Translations under genes and position numbers: made by a program
Shown: in pieces, positions 58,218-64,000 of the stretch
Layout: every line of letters starts with the position of its first letter
How positions within the stretch are numbered: the stretch's first letter is position 1
The notes under the pieces: generated by a model
Told to the model about the DNA's origin: nothing
What the model saw: the letters and a program-made list of their open reading frames with translations, nothing else
Database searches by the model: none
Source: Paenibacillus tundrae
GTDB lineage: Bacteria; Bacillota; Bacilli; Paenibacillales; Paenibacillaceae
Reading direction: 5' to 3'
DNA length: 64,000 nt
NCBI RefSeq assembly: GCF_030812775.1
Contig: NZ_JAUSTI010000015.1
Location: forward strand, 62,001-126,000

Positions 58218-60287
58218 ATGGTACAGAGTTTATGGAATTCAGCGCAGGCTTCAGAGAGAACAACAGGACTAGATCAGTTGGTTTACCGCTCCAACCTTAT
58301 TGGTGCTGATCGCAGTGTGTGCAATATCTTCGGGGGTAACACATCTACCAAAACGACAGTACAGGATTTCCGTGGTCGTGAGATCGAAGTTATGTATGTT
58401 AAAGGTAGTGGCTCTGACTTGGGCTCCATGCAAGCGAAGCATTTTACAGGTCTTGCGCTTGAGGACATTCGTCCATTAATTGAACGGGAATCGATGACAG
58501 ATGAAGAGATGGTTGAGTATTTGGGACATTGTATGATTGATTCCAAGCACCCACGTGCTTCCATTGAGACACTACTGCATGCGTTCCTTCCATATAAACA
58601 TGTTGACCATACACACCCAGATGCCATAATTAGTTTGTGTTGTGCAGATAACGGAAAAGAATTAGCAAGAGAAATTTACGGAGACCGATTTGTATGGGTG
58701 CCATATGTACGTCCTGGTTTTACATTATCTAAAATGATTGCTGAAAGCGTATTCGCGAATCCCAATGCTGAGCTTGTACTTATGGAGAAGCATGGATTGG
58801 TTACTTGGGGAGACACATCAGAAGAGTGTTATGCACAGACGATCAAAATCATTAACGAAGCGGAAGCGTTTATTGAAGCACGGGTAGATGAAGCAAGCCT
58901 CTTTGGCGGCGTGAAGCATCCGGCACTTGCGGCTGAGGTTCGTCGTGAGATCGTATCTCGTGTGATGCCGACAATTCGAGGGGCAGTATCCGATAGCAAA
59001 AAAATGATTTTGTCCTTTGACGATCAAGATGACGTTCTTGCCTTTGTCGGCGGGGCAGATTCACCGCAATTATCTCAGGTCGGAGCAGCGTGCCCGGATC
59101 ATCTGGTACATACCAAAGTCGTACCATTGTTTATTGATTGGACACCTGACGCTAATGATATTGAAGGACTTCAGGCGAAGCTGGTCGATGGTGTAGCAGC
59201 GTATAAAGAGCAGTATCAACAATATTTTGAAAGTAACAAAAATGAAGGCGATATTATGTTTGAAGCTGCACCACGGGTTATTTTGATTCCGGGTGTAGGA
59301 ATGATTAACACAGGTAAGAGCTGGGCGCTTTCCCAAGTGAGTGGGGCGTTGTATCACAGAGCTATTGCCGTGATGCGTGGGGCAACCAGTCTTGGACAAT
59401 TCGTATCGCTGAGTGCCAATGAGTCCTACAATGTGGAATACTGGCCACTTGAATTATACAAACTCTCTCTTGCACCAGCGGAGACGGAATTCTCTCGTAA
59501 AGTAGCCTTTATTACAGGAGGCGCAGGAGGCATTGGAAGTGAAACAGCGCGTAGACTCGTATCCGAAGGAGCGCATGTTGTCCTTGCTGATTTGAATCTT
59601 GAGGGTGCACAGAAGGTTGCACAAGAGATTAATGACCAATATGGCGCCAATCGTGCTTATGCACTTAAAATGGATGTAACCGATGAAGCGGCGGTGCAAG
59701 CGGCTTATGCGGAAGTTGCCATCCAATACGGCGGTGTAGATATCATTGTGAACAATGCGGGGCTAGCTACTTCCAGTCCGTTTGACGAGACATCCTTGAA
59801 GGAATGGAACTTGAACATGAATGTCCTGGGTACAGGTTACTTCCTCGTTGCGCGTGAAGCCTTCAAGCTGATGAAGCAGCAAGGAATTGGGGGCAGCATG
59901 GTCTTCATTGGTTCCAAAAATTCGGTATATGCTGGGAAAAGCGCATCCGCATACAGTTCTGCTAAAGCACTTGAAGCGCATCTTGCTCGTTGTATTGCGG
60001 CTGAGGGCGGAGAGTATGGCATTCGTGTAAACACGATTCTACCAGATGCTATTCTGCAAGGTTCAGCGATCTGGAACGGTTCTTGGAGAAATGAACGTGC
60101 GGCAGCGTATGGCATTGAACCGGATCAATTAGAAGAGTACTACCGTAAGCGCACCACGCTACTTGTTAATATCTATCCAAGAGATATCGCAGAAGGTATT
60201 GCTTTCTTTGCTTCTTCCAAATCAGAGAAAACAACCGGATGCATGATGACTATTGATGGCGGTGTTCCAGCAGCATTTACACGTTAA
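58218..60287 (+). CDS. rhaEW: Bifunctional rhamnulose-1-phosphate aldolase/lactaldehyde dehydrogenase (689 aa)
   Basis: Residues about 1-400 are a class II aldolase domain (NIFGGNTSTKTTVQDFRGREIEVMYVKGSGSDLGSM; metal histidines in HVDHTHPDAI and EKHG) that cleaves rhamnulose 1-phosphate. About 425-689 form a short-chain dehydrogenase with AFITGGAGGIGSE and the catalytic YSSAK (in SAYSSAK) that oxidises L-lactaldehyde. This fusion is the Bacillota RhaEW (B. subtilis YuxG). GGAGGG precedes the ATG. rhaA follows 84 bases later. rhaB and rhaM are not in the window, so the operon is incomplete here. Confidence 0.9.
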   Translation: MVQSLWNSAQASERTTGLDQLVYRSNLIGADRSVCNIFGGNTSTKTTVQDFRGREIEVMYVKGSGSDLGSMQAKHFTGLALEDIRPLIERESMTDEEMVEYLGHCMIDSKHPRASIETLLHAFLPYKHVDHTHPDAIISLCCADNGKELAREIYGDRFVWVPYVRPGFTLSKMIAESVFANPNAELVLMEKHGLVTWGDTSEECYAQTIKIINEAEAFIEARVDEASLFGGVKHPALAAEVRREIVSRVMPTIRGAVSDSKKMILSFDDQDDVLAFVGGADSPQLSQVGAACPDHLVHTKVVPLFIDWTPDANDIEGLQAKLVDGVAAYKEQYQQYFESNKNEGDIMFEAAPRVILIPGVGMINTGKSWALSQVSGALYHRAIAVMRGATSLGQFVSLSANESYNVEYWPLELYKLSLAPAETEFSRKVAFITGGAGGIGSETARRLVSEGAHVVLADLNLEGAQKVAQEINDQYGANRAYALKMDVTDEAAVQAAYAEVAIQYGGVDIIVNNAGLATSSPFDETSLKEWNLNMNVLGTGYFLVAREAFKLMKQQGIGGSMVFIGSKNSVYAGKSASAYSSAKALEAHLARCIAAEGGEYGIRVNTILPDAILQGSAIWNGSWRNERAAAYGIEPDQLEEYYRKRTTLLVNIYPRDIAEGIAFFASSKSEKTTGCMMTIDGGVPAAFTR

Positions 60288-60371
60288 ATTGATAGTAATC
60301 AGCTCATAGCTTCACTTGGGAAAACCCATATATCTTATGAACATAGACAAATAGAATAGGGAGGGTTCTTG

Positions 60372-61643
60372 ATGGATAATCAAGTCAAACAAGCGTACGA
60401 AGCGGCTAAGTCTCTATATGCACAGCACGGGATTGATACCGATGAAGTTCTGAAGAAGCTTGCGGAGATTAAAGTTTCTGTGCACTGTTGGCAAGGCGAT
60501 GACGTTAAAGGTTTCTTGAATCAAGAAGGCGAGTTAACTGGGGGAATTTCCGTAACAGGTCAATACCCTGGGGCTGCTACGACGCCAAATGAACTTCGAA
60601 CAGATCTGGAGCAAGCTTTTGCCCTCATTCCTGGTAAACATAAAGTGAATTTGCATGCAATCTATGCTGATACTGATGAACGCGTTGAATTAGATCAAAT
60701 TGAGCCAAAGCATTATGAGAATTGGGTTACATGGGCTAAAGAGCAAGGACTCGGTTTAGACTTTAATCCAACATGCTTCTCCCATGAAAAATCAAGTGAT
60801 GGATTCACGTTGAGTCACCCTGACTCGGAAATTCGCAAGTTCTGGATTGATCATTGTAAAGCTTCCCGTCGCATCGGAGCCTATTTCGGAGAACAGTTAG
60901 GTCAGACCTGTGTGACCAATGTATGGGTTCCTGATGGCTTTAAGGATAACCCTGTAGATCGTATGGCTCCGCGCAAACGTTTGAAAGACGCTTTGGATGA
61001 GGTTTTTGCTGAGAAGCTTGATCCGAAGCATAATCTGGATGCAGTCGAGAGCAAATTGTTCGGTCTAGGCTCTGAGGCTTATGTGGTAGGTTCACATGAG
61101 TTTTACATGGGATACGGCTTACAAAATGATACATTAATCTGTCTGGATGCTGGACATTTCCATCCAACAGAAGTCATTTCGAATAAATTATCTTCGTTAG
61201 CTCTGTTCACGAGTGGCATTCTGCTTCATGTAAGCCGCCCTATGCGCTGGGACAGTGATCACGTCGTTATTATGGATGATGAGCTGCTGGAGATTGCACG
61301 TGAACTTGTACGTCATGATCTGTTATCTACAACACACATCGGTCTGGATTTCTTTGACGCAAGTATCAATCGGGTGGCTGCATGGGTGGTTGGAACGCGG
61401 AACACGATCAAAGCACTGCTTCGTGCGATGTTAGAACCGATTGAAGCATTGAAGGATGCTGAACTTAAAGGGGATTACACGCTGCGTCTGGCGTTAACAG
61501 AAGAATTCAAATCTTATCCATTCGGCGCGATCTGGGATTATTACTGTGCTCAGCAAGGTGTGCCGGTACGTGAACAATGGATCACTGAGATCAAAAATTA
61601 TGAGCAAAACGTATTGCTTCAACGTCAAACCTCGCTTGTGTAG
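60372..61643 (+). CDS. rhaA: L-rhamnose isomerase (423 aa)
   Basis: RhaA converts L-rhamnose to L-rhamnulose. Conserved stretches include EIKVSVHCWQGDDVKGF near the start, GLGLDFNPTCFSHEKSSDGFTLSHPD, the metal-ligand region VVGSHEFYMGYGLQN and CLDAGHFHPTEVISNKLSSL, and HIGLDFFDASINRVAAWVVG. Length matches the 415-425-residue family. ATG 60372 follows GGGAGGG with about 8 bases; the TTG at 60369 is not needed. It ends the rhamnose pair, with a terminator at 61671. Confidence 0.92.
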   Translation: MDNQVKQAYEAAKSLYAQHGIDTDEVLKKLAEIKVSVHCWQGDDVKGFLNQEGELTGGISVTGQYPGAATTPNELRTDLEQAFALIPGKHKVNLHAIYADTDERVELDQIEPKHYENWVTWAKEQGLGLDFNPTCFSHEKSSDGFTLSHPDSEIRKFWIDHCKASRRIGAYFGEQLGQTCVTNVWVPDGFKDNPVDRMAPRKRLKDALDEVFAEKLDPKHNLDAVESKLFGLGSEAYVVGSHEFYMGYGLQNDTLICLDAGHFHPTEVISNKLSSLALFTSGILLHVSRPMRWDSDHVVIMDDELLEIARELVRHDLLSTTHIGLDFFDASINRVAAWVVGTRNTIKALLRAMLEPIEALKDAELKGDYTLRLALTEEFKSYPFGAIWDYYCAQQGVPVREQWITEIKNYEQNVLLQRQTSLV

Positions 61644-61670
61644 TTTGTAAGCATTAGCGAGTTAGATGTG

Positions 61671-61712
61671 AAAGAGCCTTTGTTGAACTTCAATGTTCAT
61701 CAGGGGCTCTTT
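61671..61712 (+). terminator. Terminator after rhaA
   Basis: AAAGAGCC pairs with GGCTCTTT, with inner TGAAC/GTTCA, followed by Ts. Confidence 0.85.
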
Positions 61713-61851
61713 TCTATATTTAATTGTGACATCGAATTCAGCATCTCATGTATAAGAGAAGGGAGAACTTCCATAATAGGAAGAAGCGTAATGAATTCGA
61801 TCTTTTGTTTAGACCAACCACCACAGCTATTGTAGAGGAGGATCTGTTGAT

Positions 61852-63525
61852 TTGAACCTTGCACACAACAAATTGTACGTTGCAGCGCTCGGCGGCGTGA
61901 ATGAAATTGGAAAGAATATGTATATCATACAGTATGACCAGGATATCATCGTGATTGATTGTGGTTCTAAGTTTCCGGATGAGACACTATTAGGCATTGA
62001 TCTGATTATCCCGGATGTATCGTATTTATTAGAGCATTTGGACAAGGTAAGAGGGCTGGTCGTTACACATGGACATGAAGACCATATCGGCGGCATTCCC
62101 TATTTATTAAAACAACTGAATATTCCCGTGTATGCATCCCGTTTAACACGAGGGCTAATCGAGTTAAAGCTTAAAGAACACGGACTGTTCCGCAATACGG
62201 ATATGCATACGATCGATGCACATTCAAGTATTAAGCTTGGGCAGATTGATATTTCTTTTTTTGCAACAAGTCACAGTATCCCCGATTGCCTTGGTGTTTT
62301 CTTTCAAACGCCCGGAGGAAACGTCGTTCATACGGGGGATTTCAAGTTTGATATGTCACCGGTTAACGGGCCTTATCCGGATTTGCATCGTATGAGTGAG
62401 ATCGGTAAACAAGGCGTGAATATATTGTTATCTGAGAGCACCAATGCTGAGCGACCGGGATTTACACCTTCTGAACGTGTGGTTGGTGACCACATCTTAG
62501 ATGCTTTTATCCGTGCCAAGCAAAAAGTATTTATCTCTACTTTTGCTTCCAATGTGAGCCGAGTTCAGCAAATTGTGAATGCTACATTTGAAACAGGTCG
62601 TAAACTGGCTCTATTAGGCAGGAGTATGGTGAATGTCGTATCTGTAGCGAGTGATCTTGGATATCTAGATGTCCCTGATGGATTATTAATTGAAGCGATG
62701 GATACGGATCAATTCCCTCCTGAGCAAGTCGTTGTGTTATGTACAGGAAGTCAAGGTGAACCGATGGCGGCGTTGTCTAGACTTGCAGCAGGCAAGCATC
62801 CACATGTGAGGGTTGCGGCAGGAGATACGGTCATTATTGCAGCAGGGGCAATCCCCGGTAACGAAAGAGATCTTGCCCATGTGATTGATAATCTGTATGT
62901 TCTGGGTGCAAGGGTGATCTATGGCTCAAGCGGTGCTTCGGGCATGCATGTATCGGGACATGGAAGTCAGGAAGAGCTTAAGCTAATGCTGACATTGATG
63001 AAGCCTGATTATTTAATTCCTGTCCATGGAGAGTTCCGTATGTTATATCAGCATCGTTTGCTGGCAGAATCGGTTGGAATCGAGAATGATCATGTATTTA
63101 TCGTTAATAATGGGGACATGATTCAGTACAAAGATGGCGTTGCTTCACGTGGACCTAAGATTGCTTCTGGCAACAGCCTTGTGGACGGTCTAATTATGGG
63201 CGATGTTGGTAATATTGTGCTGCGAGATCGCAGACAACTCTCTTCGGACGGCATGCTGGTTATAGTGACGACATTAAGTAAAACCGATAAAAATATGGTT
63301 ACTTCTCCTGAGATCATATCCAGAGGGTTTGTCTTTGTGAAGGATTCGGAGGAGTTCATGAATGAGATTCATGAGCTGGTTCTTAAGAAAATGGAAGAGC
63401 TAACAGGTGCCGGTGTGAATCAATGGAATGTGATCAAACGAAAGCTTAAAGACGAGATCGGTCATTACATCTATGCTCAGACCAAACGTAGACCGATGAT
63501 CCTTCCCATCATTATCGAGGTATAG
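61852..63525 (+). CDS. rnj: Ribonuclease J family (557 aa)
   Basis: RNase J is a metallo-beta-lactamase/beta-CASP nuclease with 5'-3' exonuclease and endonuclease activity that matures and decays RNA. The start YVAALGGVNEIGKNMYIIQYD is typical; the metal-binding motif is THGHEDHIGG at about residue 74, followed by FATSHSIPDCLG, HTGDFKFD and the beta-CASP VLCTGSQGEP...GHGSQEEL...PVHGEFRMLYQH. The C-terminal about 100 residues form the usual dimer domain. TTG 61852 has AGAGGAGG with a 10-base gap. Paenibacillus usually has RNase J paralogues; I cannot say which this is. Confidence 0.9.
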   Translation: MNLAHNKLYVAALGGVNEIGKNMYIIQYDQDIIVIDCGSKFPDETLLGIDLIIPDVSYLLEHLDKVRGLVVTHGHEDHIGGIPYLLKQLNIPVYASRLTRGLIELKLKEHGLFRNTDMHTIDAHSSIKLGQIDISFFATSHSIPDCLGVFFQTPGGNVVHTGDFKFDMSPVNGPYPDLHRMSEIGKQGVNILLSESTNAERPGFTPSERVVGDHILDAFIRAKQKVFISTFASNVSRVQQIVNATFETGRKLALLGRSMVNVVSVASDLGYLDVPDGLLIEAMDTDQFPPEQVVVLCTGSQGEPMAALSRLAAGKHPHVRVAAGDTVIIAAGAIPGNERDLAHVIDNLYVLGARVIYGSSGASGMHVSGHGSQEELKLMLTLMKPDYLIPVHGEFRMLYQHRLLAESVGIENDHVFIVNNGDMIQYKDGVASRGPKIASGNSLVDGLIMGDVGNIVLRDRRQLSSDGMLVIVTTLSKTDKNMVTSPEIISRGFVFVKDSEEFMNEIHELVLKKMEELTGAGVNQWNVIKRKLKDEIGHYIYAQTKRRPMILPIIIEV

Positions 63526-63552
63526 GAAGTAAACAACATTCACAAAATTATA

Positions 63553-63732
63553 AGAGGTTGTTCAAAAAGTCCGCATTTGATTACGAACGATGCGCGAGCG
63601 GCATCTCAGCATCGAGTATGGGATTCAGCCGAAATGTCCGTTGCTCACGTAGTTTTGCCTACGCTCCGCTACTCCATTTCTATCTTCATCCCATCTTCTC
63701 GGTACTGAAAACCACCCTTTTTGAACACGTAC
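63553..63732. repeat. Intergenic MITE-like repeat, about 180 bp
   Basis: TGTTCAAAAAG (63559-63569) and CTTTTTGAACA (63717-63727) are perfect 11-bp terminal inverted repeats around a non-coding G/C-moderate core with TCCGTTGCTCACGTAG-type text. I associate near-identical sequences with many Paenibacillus intergenic sites, but did not search. No transposase is inside. Confidence 0.6.
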
Positions 63733-63785
63733 TATAACAGTTGTTTGGAGCATGTATCCCATCTGAATATGGTTCGTAAAGCAAC

Positions 63786-63839
63786 GCCCAATTGATGCGT
63801 AATCATACCAAGGTATGAATTCACATCAATTGGGCTTTT
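63786..63839 (+). terminator. Long terminator downstream of RNase J gene and repeat
   Basis: GCCCAATTGATG with CATCAATTGGGC and inner CATACC with GGTATG form a stem of about 22 bp, followed by TTTTAG. Confidence 0.9.
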
Positions 63840-63840
63840 A

Positions 63841-64000
63841 GTGTTTAACCTGATGACACAGATGTGTAACTAAAACAAGTTTAAAGGTCATTCTGTCATA
63901 GAAGAGATAAGTGTTACACGCTTAAGTTGAACAGTGCTGAACAGATTCGCCATACGCGAAGCTTCGAAGTATAATATGAACAGATATTACTTTACATTTT
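63841..64000. other. Non-coding right edge, start of the next gene's upstream region
   Basis: No open frame is seen. TATAAT at 63971-63976 is a plausible -10, but the hexamer 18 bases before it (TTCGCC) is poor. The gene it would serve lies outside the window. Confidence 0.3.

Noticed and set aside
1..64000. CRISPR arrays, tRNA or rRNA genes, prophage or IS transposases
   Set aside because: I looked for regular direct repeats, cloverleaf features and transposase-like proteins and saw none, by eye only.

Overview
The window reads as chromosomal DNA of a Gram-positive, low-to-mid GC Bacillota, most likely a Paenibacillus. Pointers are strong AGGAGG-type ribosome sites with frequent TTG/GTG starts, an S-layer-homology tail at the left edge, RNase J, an Asp23 family protein, a Bce-type peptide-antibiotic module, BdhA, RhaEW and TreR homologues, and a 180-bp intergenic repeat of a kind I associate with Paenibacillus. 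No tRNA, rRNA, CRISPR array, transposase or prophage gene was seen.

Layout. 1-7.3 kb: end of an SLH protein, a UbiD-family decarboxylase, an HD-GYP protein, an SRPBCC protein with a 51-aa membrane protein, a divergent MFS/TetR pair, and a small membrane protein. 7.3-13.4 kb: a LacI regulator divergent from 2,3-butanediol dehydrogenase with matching operators, a secreted beta-propeller protein, a compositionally odd A/C-rich spacer, and a GH3 lipoprotein. 13.4-24.7 kb: a BceRS-BceAB-like module, an HpaB-type monooxygenase, a second two-component system, an AI-2E transporter, an Asp23 protein and an AraC regulator. 24.9-36.2 kb: aldo/keto reductase, MbcS-type acyl-CoA synthetase, M29 aminopeptidase, GyrI-like protein, a frameshifted remnant, nitroreductase, VanY peptidase, HesB-like protein, DUF1349 protein, SET-domain protein and an ABC-F ATPase. 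36.5-44 kb: cysJ-cysI, a YebC-family regulator, an operon with two half-size DMT transporters around a Crp/Fnr gene, and a NIF3 protein. 44.4-53 kb: heme oxygenase and bacteriophytochrome, then a three-gene operon (TerB-N/TerB-C protein, BrxD-like ATPase, Lhr-like helicase) matching the composition of the Shango anti-phage system. 53-57.2 kb: a variant purine riboswitch before an EamA transporter, a cupredoxin, an epimerase, a Crp/Fnr protein and a second frameshifted gene. 57.2-64 kb: treR, rhaEW-rhaA, RNase J, the repeat and a long terminator.

How parts work together. Heme oxygenase should make the biliverdin that the phytochrome binds; the phytochrome's C-terminal GGDEF domain is degenerate, so its output is probably not c-di-GMP synthesis. 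CysJ and CysI form sulfite reductase. RhaA and RhaEW carry out two of three steps of rhamnose breakdown; the kinase is not here. The riboswitch layout predicts that ligand binding turns ON the EamA exporter, like pbuE, although the specificity base predicts guanine.

The standout items are the Shango-like operon with a palindrome around its promoter, the variant purine riboswitch, the phytochrome with a broken GGDEF motif, and several operator/regulator pairings that can be read directly from the DNA. All function assignments come from reading sequence and recalling families; no database search was run.
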